Positions 17,803 through 25,843 of a DNA stretch of 40,063 nt are shown piece by piece; within the stretch, counting starts at the first letter, position 1; each line of letters opens with the position of its first letter. The stretch is from SVEL01 sp045123575. GTDB taxonomy: Bacteria; Bacillota; Clostridia; Lachnospirales; Lachnospiraceae. The translations under genes and the position numbers were made by a program. The stretch is from positions 1-40,063 of the forward strand of contig JBGVKG010000050.1 of NCBI GenBank assembly GCA_045123575.1. The letters are read 5' to 3'. A model generated the notes under the pieces. It saw only the letters and a program-made list of their open reading frames with translations. It was not told where the DNA came from and ran no database searches.

Positions 17803-19023
17803 ATGATGACACATATTATATTGAGTATATTTCCAAGTAATGAAGCCAGATTAACGTTTGTTATTATGTGTTTATTTATAGAAATTATTTTTATCAACTT
17901 TATGCTATGTAAAAGAAACTATAGATTACATAATGTGTCTAAGCATTGGCAATATGTTATTGTGAAATATGTAATCGTCAGTATTTGTATTTTATATATT
18001 TCTTATATTGTATCAAGTGAATATTGGATGCATTTGAGTATTGGTGAATATCTATGTAGTAATTATGATTTATATATATTGTGTTTAATGATGATGCTTC
18101 TAATATGTACGATTTATTTGTTGCTTATGCTTCTAAATGATATATTTGCTAATACCATAGAGTGGAGAATGTATCCAAAGGTTGAAATGATAATAAGTCT
18201 ATTGCAGATAGTTAGTACAATAGTTATAGTTCGCATTCAGCTAACGGATATGAAAAACATATATAATCATGAAAATGGAGGGTATGATAAAACATATTTA
18301 TTATGCAAAACATTTTTTTATATAGGTGTAAATATTATGTTGTATATAGCTTTTAATAAGCTTAAGCAATTGGATAGAATGCAGAAACAACTAGAAATAA
18401 TAAAAGTTGAGAATGATAAACAGTTGGAAAAATATATAGAGTTGAACAAGAAATATGAGGAAACAAGTAAAATAGCACATGATGTGCGAAAGCATATGGA
18501 GATATTGGAAACTCTTATAAAAGAAAATAATAGTGATGTCGAAAAATATAAAGAACATCTATATGGCCAGTTAGATAAGATGACTAATGTATTCAAATGT
18601 GAAAATAGGATTTTAAGTATAATCATGAGCCAGAAAATGTTGGAGGCTGAGTCAAAGAATATAAAGGTTGATATAGATATGGTTGATTCAGATTTTAATG
18701 CAATAGAAGATATAGATATGACAGCAATCTTTGTAAATCTATGGGACAATGCTATAGAAGCTAGTATGAAACTTGATGAAGATAGACGAAAGATAGATAT
18801 CATCATAGGAAAGACTTTAAATAGTATAGTTGTTTCGTTTGACAATGTGTATGATGGAAATATAGTTGCTAAAGGAAAAAAGTTTTTATCTGCAAAAGGA
18901 GTTGGTCATGGCTATGGATTAACTATAATAAAAGAGGCAATTAGAAAATATAAAGGCACGTGCAAATTTGAAAATAATGATGAGTTATTTTGTGTAAAAA
19001 TTATTATTCCCATAAATATGTAG
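17803..19023 (+). CDS. GHKL-type sensor histidine kinase (AgrC type)
   Basis: About 406 aa. AGGAGG (17793-17798), inside the end of the regulator gene, points to the ATG at 17803 or 17806 rather than 17788. The N-terminal 200 residues hold about six transmembrane helices, the peptide-sensing region in AgrC-like kinases. A cytoplasmic helix follows (about 200-230) with the phosphoacceptor motif KIAHDVRKHMEILE. The ATPase domain has an N box, VNLWDNAIEAS, and a G box, KGVGHGYGLTII. No AgrB-like protease gene is in the window, so the ligand may be unprocessed or made elsewhere. A terminator hairpin follows. Confidence 0.9.
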   Translation: MMTHIILSIFPSNEARLTFVIMCLFIEIIFINFMLCKRNYRLHNVSKHWQYVIVKYVIVSICILYISYIVSSEYWMHLSIGEYLCSNYDLYILCLMMMLLICTIYLLLMLLNDIFANTIEWRMYPKVEMIISLLQIVSTIVIVRIQLTDMKNIYNHENGGYDKTYLLCKTFFYIGVNIMLYIAFNKLKQLDRMQKQLEIIKVENDKQLEKYIELNKKYEETSKIAHDVRKHMEILETLIKENNSDVEKYKEHLYGQLDKMTNVFKCENRILSIIMSQKMLEAESKNIKVDIDMVDSDFNAIEDIDMTAIFVNLWDNAIEASMKLDEDRRKIDIIIGKTLNSIVVSFDNVYDGNIVAKGKKFLSAKGVGHGYGLTIIKEAIRKYKGTCKFENNDELFCVKIIIPINM

Positions 19024-19030
19024 AACGAAA

Positions 19031-19070
19031 AACAGCAGTTCAAATCGTCAGATTTGCTGCTGTTTTTTTA
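19031..19070 (+). terminator. Terminator after the sensor kinase
   Basis: Arms AACAGCAG/CTGCTGTT and CAAATC/GATTTG form a stem with a TT bulge and GTCA loop, followed by seven T (19031-19070). Confidence 0.85.
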
Positions 19071-19106
19071 TTGAGGGCGCGTTTTGCCACGTTCAGGGCA
19101 GAGCTA

Positions 19107-19135
19107 TTGAAAGGTGTAATTATTTGTTATATAGT
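19107..19135 (+). promoter_or_regulatory. Promoter of the small peptide ORF and ABC genes
   Basis: TTGAAA (19107-19112), 17 bases and TATAGT (19130-19135). Just upstream are two loosely similar GTT-centred sites, GCGTTTTGC and CACGTTCAG (about 19079-19096). The second resembles a LytTR half-site, but the 10-base spacing is shorter than usual, so binding is only a guess. Confidence 0.5.
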
Positions 19136-19196
19136 CGCTTGCGAAAGGAGAAAACACTAAAATATAAATAATTAAAAAACAAAGGAGAATCATATT

Positions 19197-19262
19197 ATGA
19201 GAAAGAAGTTTATACAAAGAACAGCATTAGTAAGGTGTATAGAATATCTGGATATTGGGTAG
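19197..19262 (+). CDS. Short cysteine-containing peptide ORF
   Basis: A 21-codon ORF with AAAGGAGAA eight bases before its ATG. The product begins MRKKFIQRTALV and ends RCIEYLDIG. It has a basic N-terminal half, one cysteine at position 14 and an acidic, hydrophobic C-terminal third. It sits behind its own promoter, downstream of a LytTR/GHKL pair and upstream of an ABC transporter operon, the usual place for a signal or bacteriocin-like peptide. It does not match AgrD in length, and no maturation enzyme is nearby. It could instead be a leader peptide that controls the transporter genes. Confidence 0.5.
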   Translation: MRKKFIQRTALVRCIEYLDIG

Positions 19263-19280
19263 AAGAATAAGAAAATTTGT

Positions 19281-19320
19281 AGTGTATGAAAATAGATATA
19301 ATTAAATATTTTCATACACT
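19281..19320 (+). promoter_or_regulatory. Perfect 14-bp hairpin between peptide ORF and ABC operon
   Basis: Arms AGTGTATGAAAATA (19281-19294) and TATTTTCATACACT (19307-19320) with a 12-nt loop. No T-run follows, so it is unlikely to be a full terminator. It lies 12 bases before the ribosome site of the first permease gene. It could lower transporter expression relative to the peptide, stabilise an RNA end, or gate translation. Confidence 0.7.
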
Positions 19321-19341
19321 CTAATATAAATAGGAGAATAT

Positions 19342-20199
19342 ATGTTAAGGAAAGAAATACTGGGAGCATTAAAAACAAAAAGAGTTTTGATATTTATTAT
19401 AATAATGTTAATTATACCTCTTATTGATTTGTATCAGGTTAGTGAGAGAGAACGTGTATGGGATAAAAGAGGAAATCGAGAAGAAATTATTCAGATGGAT
19501 AAGCAGATGAAAGAACTGTGCGAAGAAAAGGGTTTTAATTTTACAAGCAACTGGATTATTCACCCAGCAAAGGCATCATATCTTTCAGGTAGTTCGGAAG
19601 GTCATTTAACACAGATAATCTTACTATGGCTTTTGCCGTTATTTGCACTAAATCTGTTTAGTGACAGATATATATCAGAATATTCCAGAGGGTATGTAAA
19701 TGCTATTTTAGCACGAACTAGCAGAAAAAAGTATTATTTTGGAAAAATAATTACATCATTTATTATTCCATTCGGTGTATATTTGATATGCGTACTTGTC
19801 AATTTTGGATTGACACAGATTGTATTTTATGAAGGGTATAATTTTAAAGGCATGGAAGTATTCTCAGAACAGGGAGGCTGGTTCGCATTTATGTATGAAA
19901 GCCCTAATCTTGCATATTTAATATATGCATTAGCGACAGCAGTGGCAGCAGGCTTGTGCGGAGTTATATGTCAGTGTGTAGCATTTTTGACTAAGAAGTA
20001 TGTAATTACATACCTTATTACATTCTTTATATGGATGGCGATGGTTATGATGGATGATAGCATTACATATCTTATGCAGCCATTCACAGAGTATGGTTTG
20101 GAATATATGATTAGAAGTGGAGCTATATTGCTAGGTGTTACGCTTATATGTATTGTAATAATGGCAGCAGCTAAGGTGAAGAAGGATGAATTACAGTAA
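19342..20199 (+). CDS. ABC-2-like permease 1
   Basis: A 285-aa membrane protein with about six helices: one near the N-terminus (VLIFIIIMLIIPLIDLYQV), an extracytoplasmic loop to about residue 85, then five more. The layout and the NAILARTSRKKYYFGKII segment after the second helix fit ABC-2-type permeases. AGGAG precedes the ATG. It overlaps the next gene by 14 bases. With the ATPase at 21607 it should form an exporter or an immunity pump for peptides; the substrate is inference. Confidence 0.8.
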   Translation: MLRKEILGALKTKRVLIFIIIMLIIPLIDLYQVSERERVWDKRGNREEIIQMDKQMKELCEEKGFNFTSNWIIHPAKASYLSGSSEGHLTQIILLWLLPLFALNLFSDRYISEYSRGYVNAILARTSRKKYYFGKIITSFIIPFGVYLICVLVNFGLTQIVFYEGYNFKGMEVFSEQGGWFAFMYESPNLAYLIYALATAVAAGLCGVICQCVAFLTKKYVITYLITFFIWMAMVMMDDSITYLMQPFTEYGLEYMIRSGAILLGVTLICIVIMAAAKVKKDELQ

Positions 20200-20884
20200 A
20201 GGCTTTTTTAGATATGGAATATTATTCATTATCTATATGTTGCTATGGTATTGGATGGAGAAAGATTTTATTCTTTATCCATCCGAAGAGTTTGAACTTT
20301 TGTATCTTATAGTGGGGACCCATGGCGGATATGGATATTTCTTGTTGATAGCATCAGTAATATTATTAGTGCATTTATTTTTTGTTAATGATGATATAAA
20401 GCCATTTTCTGTTAATCTTCTGTCAAGAGTAGATAGAGTGAAGGGACTTAGATTAGTTATACATAAGATTGTGGTGACAAGTATAGTGCATAGCTTTATA
20501 TATGTACTTGTGCAGATTATAAATGTAACAGTAGTGGTGGATGATTCAACCTTATTGCAATACCATTTTTACAGTATTATGCCAATGTATTTTGTGGCAG
20601 TGACGAGCGTTTTATTGTTTGGTGGAATGTTATTCTTGTTAGCTTATGTAATATCTAGGAACAACTATTTATCGATGATAATTGTGGTTTGCGTCAATAT
20701 GTTTATTGCATATTACGGAAGAACGGATATTTTATATGGTGGCTTATCAGTGGTTGATAATATGATTAGACAGATACAAACTAATGTGCCTATATGGGCT
20801 ATATATCAAATGATTAATGTGTGTATAGTGGTGGGGATATATTACATAATAGAAGAAATTTACAGAAAGAAGGATATTGTATGA
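20186..20884 (+). CDS. ABC-2-like permease 2
   Basis: A 232-aa protein with about six transmembrane helices and a short N-terminus. A cytoplasmic loop NLLSRVDRVKGLRLVIHKIV matches in place and style the loop of permease 1, suggesting a diverged paralogue. It starts inside permease 1 and its stop overlaps the next start (ATGA), so translation is coupled. I do not recognise a named family. Confidence 0.7.
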   Translation: MNYSKGFFRYGILFIIYMLLWYWMEKDFILYPSEEFELLYLIVGTHGGYGYFLLIASVILLVHLFFVNDDIKPFSVNLLSRVDRVKGLRLVIHKIVVTSIVHSFIYVLVQIINVTVVVDDSTLLQYHFYSIMPMYFVAVTSVLLFGGMLFLLAYVISRNNYLSMIIVVCVNMFIAYYGRTDILYGGLSVVDNMIRQIQTNVPIWAIYQMINVCIVVGIYYIIEEIYRKKDIV

Positions 20885-21591
20885 GTTTCATTGATAGAAA
20901 AAAGATATGTTGCATAGGGGCTACAATATTCTATGTATATTTTGTAATATCTAGTTATTTACCATTTTTGTGTACTAGTATATTTGCAGGGGTTGATTAT
21001 AACGGTTATGTGCTTTTTTATGCTACGGCATTATTTTTATTTGGTATAACAGTATTTTGGGGCTTTGGGGAGACCGAAAAATATATAGGGAGTTATGGCG
21101 TAATTGAGATAATAAGATATAGAAAAAGAAGCTGTGTTGCTAGAAAAATAATTTTTAACCAATTTAAGAATACGGTGTTAATGCTAGGAACTCATTTGAG
21201 TGTACTAGGTATAGCGATTGTCCTAACAAGTATGGATAATGTATCTGATGATTATATGTTTACAAGCATAATACTTTTTGGAATAGTGAGCTTTAGTGTT
21301 ATGATGTGGCAGGCTATTTTTGAGCTTATCTGGGATAGTAGGATAGGGATTATTCTTACATTAACACTGTTTGTAGCACATATATATGCAGGTGATATGA
21401 TGAATATGTATGGAGGAAATAAGTACTGGAATTTGTTGTTTTACTCCAATTTTGGTATGGCTATAAGAAGTCAGCAGATAGATATATCCAAGTACATTAT
21501 GTTTATATGGGTAGCATTTATATGTGTATTGCAAATGTTTTTGTTGTGCATGGCATTAAAAAAGAAAGATATATTTTCAGTTAAAGACTAA
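20881..21591 (+). CDS. ABC-2-like permease 3
   Basis: About 236 aa, starting at the ATG overlapping the previous TGA; an in-frame ATG 60 bases upstream lies within the previous gene. Six helices are visible. A loop with IRYRKRSCVARKIIFNQFK again corresponds to the charged loop of permeases 1 and 2. It ends in KKKDIFSVKD. The last permease of the set, it is followed 15 bases later by the ATPase gene. Confidence 0.72.
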   Translation: MSFIDRKKICCIGATIFYVYFVISSYLPFLCTSIFAGVDYNGYVLFYATALFLFGITVFWGFGETEKYIGSYGVIEIIRYRKRSCVARKIIFNQFKNTVLMLGTHLSVLGIAIVLTSMDNVSDDYMFTSIILFGIVSFSVMMWQAIFELIWDSRIGIILTLTLFVAHIYAGDMMNMYGGNKYWNLLFYSNFGMAIRSQQIDISKYIMFIWVAFICVLQMFLLCMALKKKDIFSVKD

Positions 21592-21606
21592 AGGTAGGTA
21601 GATAGT

Positions 21607-22260
21607 ATGAATATAGAAGTAAAGAATTATACAAAGATATTAAAGAAAAGAACTATACTGGACAATGTGAATTATACATTTGAAGAAGGCAAGATATATG
21701 GATTGTATGGAAGAAACGGTTCTGGTAAGACGATGCTTATGAGGGCTATTGCTGGTTTGATTTATCCGACAGAGGGACAGGTTATTATTGATGGAAAATG
21801 TTTGCATAAGGATATATGCTTTCCGGAGGATATGGGAGTAATCATAGAAAATATGGAACTTATGCCACAGTATGACGGGTATACAAACCTAAAATTATTA
21901 TCTAAGATTAGAAAAAAGGCAACAGATGATGATATCGATGATGCATTGAATAGAGTCGGCTTGAAGGAAGCAGGCAAGAAAAAGGTAAAGGAATATTCTC
22001 TGGGTATGAAGCAAAAGTTATCCATAGCTCAGGCTATTTTTGAAGAACCTAAGTTATTGTTACTGGATGAGCCAACTAATGCTTTAGATGAGAAGAGTGT
22101 TCAAGATGTCAGGGAATTGCTTTTGGAGCTAAGGGAAAAAGGAACATTGATAATTATCGCAAGTCATAATAAAGAGGACATTAACTATCTTGCAGACATA
22201 GTACTTGAAGTCAATGACGGAAAAATGAAAGAGATGCTTGAAAAACCTGTAAATAGTTAG
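21607..22260 (+). CDS. ABC transporter ATP-binding protein
   Basis: A 217-aa nucleotide-binding subunit. Walker A is GRNGSGKT (about 36-43), the signature is YSLGMKQKLSIAQA (about 129-142), Walker B is LLLLDEPTNALD and the switch His is in IIASHN. The Q-loop region reads IIENMELMPQYDG. As the only ATPase of the operon it probably serves all three permeases as a dimer. The weaker GGTAGG ribosome site suggests coupling to upstream translation. Confidence 0.92.
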   Translation: MNIEVKNYTKILKKRTILDNVNYTFEEGKIYGLYGRNGSGKTMLMRAIAGLIYPTEGQVIIDGKCLHKDICFPEDMGVIIENMELMPQYDGYTNLKLLSKIRKKATDDDIDDALNRVGLKEAGKKKVKEYSLGMKQKLSIAQAIFEEPKLLLLDEPTNALDEKSVQDVRELLLELREKGTLIIIASHNKEDINYLADIVLEVNDGKMKEMLEKPVNS

Positions 22261-22276
22261 TATAATATTTCCATTG

Positions 22277-22341
22277 TACTTCATTGAAGTAATTACCACA
22301 CATCATATAGGAGAAAACAGTTGATGTTTTAGGGTGTGTGG
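22277..22341 (+). other. Hairpins in the glyS leader
   Basis: TACTTC-ATT-GAAGTA (22277-22291) is a small perfect hairpin after the ATPase gene. CCACACA (22296-22302) pairs with TGTGTGG (22335-22341) before the glyS ribosome site. There is no T-run and no T-box consensus, so their role is open. Confidence 0.45.
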
Positions 22342-22367
22342 ATAGTATTTAAAAGGAGAGAGAAGTC

Positions 22368-23756
22368 ATGGAAAAGACAATGGATAAAATAGTTGCATTA
22401 GCTAAGTCAAGAGGATTTGTATATCCAGGTTCTGAGATATATGGAGGTCTTGCTAATACTTGGGATTATGGTAATCTCGGTGTTGAGCTTAAGAATAATG
22501 TTAAGAAGGCATGGTGGCAGAAGTTCGTTCAGGAGAACCCATACAACGTAGGTGTTGATTGCGCCATCCTTATGAACCCACAGACATGGGTAGCTTCAGG
22601 ACATTTAGGCGGTTTTGCAGACCCACTTATGGACTGTAAGGAGTGTAAGGAGAGATTTAGAGCCGATAAGCTTATCGAGGATTACAACGATGAGAACGGC
22701 ATCAAGATAGAGGGTTCAGTAGACGCTTGGTCTAATGAGGAGATGAAGAACTACATCGAGGAGCACAATATCTGCTGTCCTTCATGTGGTAAGCACAACT
22801 TTACAGATATCAGACAGTTCAACCTTATGTTCAAGACATTCCAGGGTGTAACTGAGGATGCTAAGAATACAGTATACCTTAGACCAGAGACAGCACAGGG
22901 TATCTTTGTAAACTTCAAGAATGTTCAGAGAACATCTAGAAAGAAGATTCCATTTGGTATCGGTCAGATAGGTAAGTCGTTTAGAAATGAGATTACACCA
23001 GGTAACTTCACATTCAGAACAAGAGAGTTCGAGCAGATGGAGCTTGAGTTCTTCTGTGCTCCAGGAACAGACCTTGATTGGTTTGCTTACTGGAAGTCAT
23101 TCTGTATCAACTGGCTCAAGGCTCTTGGTATGAAGGATGATGAGATGAGAGCAAGAGACCATAGCCCAGAGGAGCTTTGCTTCTATAGTAAGGCTACAAC
23201 AGACATCGAGTTCTTATTCCCATTTGGTTGGGGCGAGCTTTGGGGTATCGCTGATAGAACAGATTATGACCTTACACAGCACCAGAATGTATCTGGCGAG
23301 CCTATGGATTACTTTGACGACGAGAAGGGCGAGAAGTATGTTCCTTACGTTGTTGAGCCATCACTTGGCGCAGACAGAGTTACACTTGCGTTCCTTTGTG
23401 CAGCTTATGATGAGGAAGAGCTTGAGGGTGGCGATGTGAGAACAGTTCTCCACTTCCATCCAGCATTAGCACCAGTTAAGATTGGTATCCTTCCATTATC
23501 TAAGAAGCTTAACGAGGGCGCTGAGAAGATATATGCAGAGCTTTCTAAGAGATACAACTGTGAGTTTGATGATAGAGGAAATATAGGTAAGAGATATAGA
23601 AGACAGGATGAGATAGGTACACCATTCTGTATCACATACGATTTCGAGTCTGAGACAGACGGATGCGTAACTGTACGTGATAGAGATACTATGGCTCAGG
23701 AGAGAGTAGCTATTTCTGACTTAAAGGCTTATTTTGAAGATAAGTTTGATTTCTAA
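22368..23756 (+). CDS. glyS: Glycyl-tRNA synthetase, homodimeric class II type
   Basis: A 462-aa enzyme that charges tRNA-Gly, of the single-chain alpha2 type rather than the alpha/beta glyQ-glyS type. The N-terminus has RGFVYPGSEIYGGLANTWDY, typical of the family. Motif 2 is SFRNEITPG followed by NFTFRTREFEQMELEFF; motif 3 is EPSLGADRVTLAFL. The C-terminal anticodon-binding domain begins at about residue 365 (LAPVKIGILPL). A cysteine set CKEC/CPSC (about 89-143) may hold a zinc. AAAGGAG precedes the start. Codon use is that of a highly expressed gene. Monocistronic, with its own terminator. Confidence 0.96.
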   Translation: MEKTMDKIVALAKSRGFVYPGSEIYGGLANTWDYGNLGVELKNNVKKAWWQKFVQENPYNVGVDCAILMNPQTWVASGHLGGFADPLMDCKECKERFRADKLIEDYNDENGIKIEGSVDAWSNEEMKNYIEEHNICCPSCGKHNFTDIRQFNLMFKTFQGVTEDAKNTVYLRPETAQGIFVNFKNVQRTSRKKIPFGIGQIGKSFRNEITPGNFTFRTREFEQMELEFFCAPGTDLDWFAYWKSFCINWLKALGMKDDEMRARDHSPEELCFYSKATTDIEFLFPFGWGELWGIADRTDYDLTQHQNVSGEPMDYFDDEKGEKYVPYVVEPSLGADRVTLAFLCAAYDEEELEGGDVRTVLHFHPALAPVKIGILPLSKKLNEGAEKIYAELSKRYNCEFDDRGNIGKRYRRQDEIGTPFCITYDFESETDGCVTVRDRDTMAQERVAISDLKAYFEDKFDF

Positions 23757-23775
23757 TACTCAAAATTTGAGATTG

Positions 23776-23803
23776 AAGGGATTCGCTATGCGAGTCCCTT
23801 TTA
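23776..23803 (+). terminator. Terminator after glyS
   Basis: Arms AAGGGATTCGC/GCGAGTCCCTT with a 3-nt loop and one G-T pair, followed by TTTT, 20 bases after the stop. Confidence 0.85.
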
Positions 23804-23851
23804 AGACATTTATAAAAATGGACATGTAGATAAACTACGAAAGGAGTAGCT

Positions 23852-25552
23852 ATGGTAACAGCATTAGTTGGAATTTCTACCTTAATAACGTTTATACAGA
23901 TAGTTATGTTTGTTGTTAGGAGTGGTAAACATCAGAATTTTTACCAGTTTATGATATTTTTTGGAGTGCTCATAACAAATATAGGATATTTTATTATGAG
24001 TATTTCAAATAGTGTCGAAGCGGCTTTGTTAAGTAATGGTTTGACTTACATAGGTGGTGTATTTTTACCATTCTTTGTGTTGCTTACTATATCAGATCTA
24101 TGTGATATAAAACTTTCAAAAATGGTCTATCTAATTCTGTTAGCTGCGAGTATTTTTGTGCTCGGACTTGTATTTACAACACATTATAGTGGATTGTTCT
24201 ATAAGGAAGTATTTTTGGAGAAAGTATATGGAGCTACACGAATGGAAAAGATTGCTGGACCATTGTATTTTACATATAGACTTTTACTTGCGGTAGATGT
24301 GCTTGTATGTATATATGTGGCAATAAAAGCATATAAAGAGAACAAGAACTTTACGAAAAAGTCAGTACTTGCCATATTGGCAATTACTATAGTGCCGGCT
24401 ATTATATATTTAATCGAAAGGGCGTTTAAATGTCCTGTGGAGCTACTTCCATTCTGCTATTTTATAGTGTTAGGTGTCTATTTGAGTATAGCATCACGTA
24501 TGAGTATGTATGATATGTCGCAAAGTGTAGCTAGTGCATACGAGGGAATGGATAAGTATGGGTATATTACGTTTGACCTAAAGAAGAATTTAATGGATTC
24601 AAATCAGATGGCTCGTCAGATATTTCCAGAACTTTCTAGTACAGAGATAGATGAGACTGTAGAGAAAACAGATTCTGTATTTTATAATGAAATATTTAAA
24701 TGGATGGATCTACCAGATATAGGTGAGTTTAATGAAAAGAAAATAACAGTAGGTGATCGTAGTATAAAATGTACTGTCAGAAAGATAGAAAAGGGTATAA
24801 GAAAAAAGACTATAGGTTATAGTATCGAGCTGATAGATAATACAAAGCAAGAGAATTATATAAAGCTTTTGAACAACTATAATGAAGAGCTTGAAAGACA
24901 GGTACAGGAGAAGACAGCTCACATACATAAGATACAGCGTTCAATCATAACAGGAATCGCCAGTATGGTTGAAAGTAGAGATAACAGTACAGGTGGTCAT
25001 ATCAAAAGAACAAGTGAGTGTGTAAGAGTATTTGCTGAACTCATAAGCAAGGATGATAGATTCCCAACAACTGAACAGTTCCTTGATGCGGTGGTGAGAT
25101 CTGCACCTATGCATGATTTGGGCAAGATAGCGGTAGATGATGTTATCTTAAGAAAGCCTGGAAAATTTACACCAGAGGAATATGCTGTGATGAAGACACA
25201 CTCTGAGAAGGGTGCCAAGATAGTTGAAGAGGTTCTAAAAGGCGTAGAGGATGATTACTTTGTACAGATAGCAATCAATGTAGCACATTACCATCATGAG
25301 AAATGGGATGGTACAGGCTATCCAATGGGTATAGGTGGTATAGAAATACCACTAGAGGCCAGAATAATGGCTCTGGCCGACGTTTTCGATGCCTTGGTAA
25401 GTAAGCGATGCTACAAGGAGGCTTTTGATTATGATAGAGCCTTTAAGATAATAGAGGAGTCATTGGGTACTCACTTTGACCCAGAGCTAGGAAAACTCTT
25501 CATAGAGTGCAGACCTAGTCTGGAAGAGCTGTATAATAATCTGCCAGAGTAA
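23852..25552 (+). CDS. 7TM sensor with HD-GYP domain (probable c-di-GMP phosphodiesterase)
   Basis: A 566-aa membrane protein. Residues 1-215 contain seven hydrophobic helices like the 7TM region of some histidine kinases. Residues about 225-330 look like a PAS domain (YGYITFDLKKNLMDSNQMARQ), followed by a short coiled coil. The HD-GYP domain spans about 350-566, with HDLGKI (His421-Asp422), HHEKWDGTGYP (GYP at about 489-491) and ALADVFDALVSKRCYK. Families with intact HD and GYP motifs hydrolyse c-di-GMP, so this one is predicted active. The gene stands alone; AAAGGAG is present before the ATG. The signal sensed is unknown. Confidence 0.9.
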   Translation: MVTALVGISTLITFIQIVMFVVRSGKHQNFYQFMIFFGVLITNIGYFIMSISNSVEAALLSNGLTYIGGVFLPFFVLLTISDLCDIKLSKMVYLILLAASIFVLGLVFTTHYSGLFYKEVFLEKVYGATRMEKIAGPLYFTYRLLLAVDVLVCIYVAIKAYKENKNFTKKSVLAILAITIVPAIIYLIERAFKCPVELLPFCYFIVLGVYLSIASRMSMYDMSQSVASAYEGMDKYGYITFDLKKNLMDSNQMARQIFPELSSTEIDETVEKTDSVFYNEIFKWMDLPDIGEFNEKKITVGDRSIKCTVRKIEKGIRKKTIGYSIELIDNTKQENYIKLLNNYNEELERQVQEKTAHIHKIQRSIITGIASMVESRDNSTGGHIKRTSECVRVFAELISKDDRFPTTEQFLDAVVRSAPMHDLGKIAVDDVILRKPGKFTPEEYAVMKTHSEKGAKIVEEVLKGVEDDYFVQIAINVAHYHHEKWDGTGYPMGIGGIEIPLEARIMALADVFDALVSKRCYKEAFDYDRAFKIIEESLGTHFDPELGKLFIECRPSLEELYNNLPE

Positions 25553-25584
25553 AAACATAAATACGTATTTTACAAAACACCATA

Positions 25585-25627
25585 TGTGTTAGAGATTTGT
25601 TTTCTAGTATATATGGTGTATTTTAGT
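25585..25627 (+). terminator. Loose hairpin after the HD-GYP gene
   Basis: ACACCATAT pairs with ATATGGTGT around a loop of about 23 bases, followed by ATTTTAG. It may be a weak terminator. Confidence 0.35.
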
Positions 25628-25676
25628 GTAAAGAAAGGTTTCTTATCATAACTTACACCATTTTTTGTAATTTGCG

Positions 25677-25705
25677 TTGACTAAATCAACTGAAGTTGTT
25701 ATAAT
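25677..25705 (+). promoter_or_regulatory. ppdK promoter with an inverted repeat in its spacer
   Basis: TTGACT (25677-25682), a 17-base spacer and TATAAT (25700-25705). The spacer contains CAACT-GA-AGTTG (25687-25698), a perfect 5-bp inverted repeat placed where a repressor could block RNA polymerase. The leader to ppdK is about 130 bases. Confidence 0.75.
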
Positions 25706-25843
25706 TATTTGGCAAATGTGTTTTTTTGCGCTCTTTTTTAATGCGTATGGACAAGTTACATAGCGTAGAGCGGTACAAACACATAAAAAATGCATATAAG
25801 GATTTACCTTATAAGATAAAGAAAATTTTAGGAGGAACTTAAA

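Noticed and set aside
19197..19262. AgrD precursor of a cyclic lactone peptide
   Set aside because: Too short, without the acidic C-terminal charged tail typical of AgrD, and no AgrB gene nearby.
22261..22367. T-box riboswitch before glyS
   Set aside because: Only 107 bases, with no T-box AGGGTGG..CCGCG core and no terminator; just two small hairpins.
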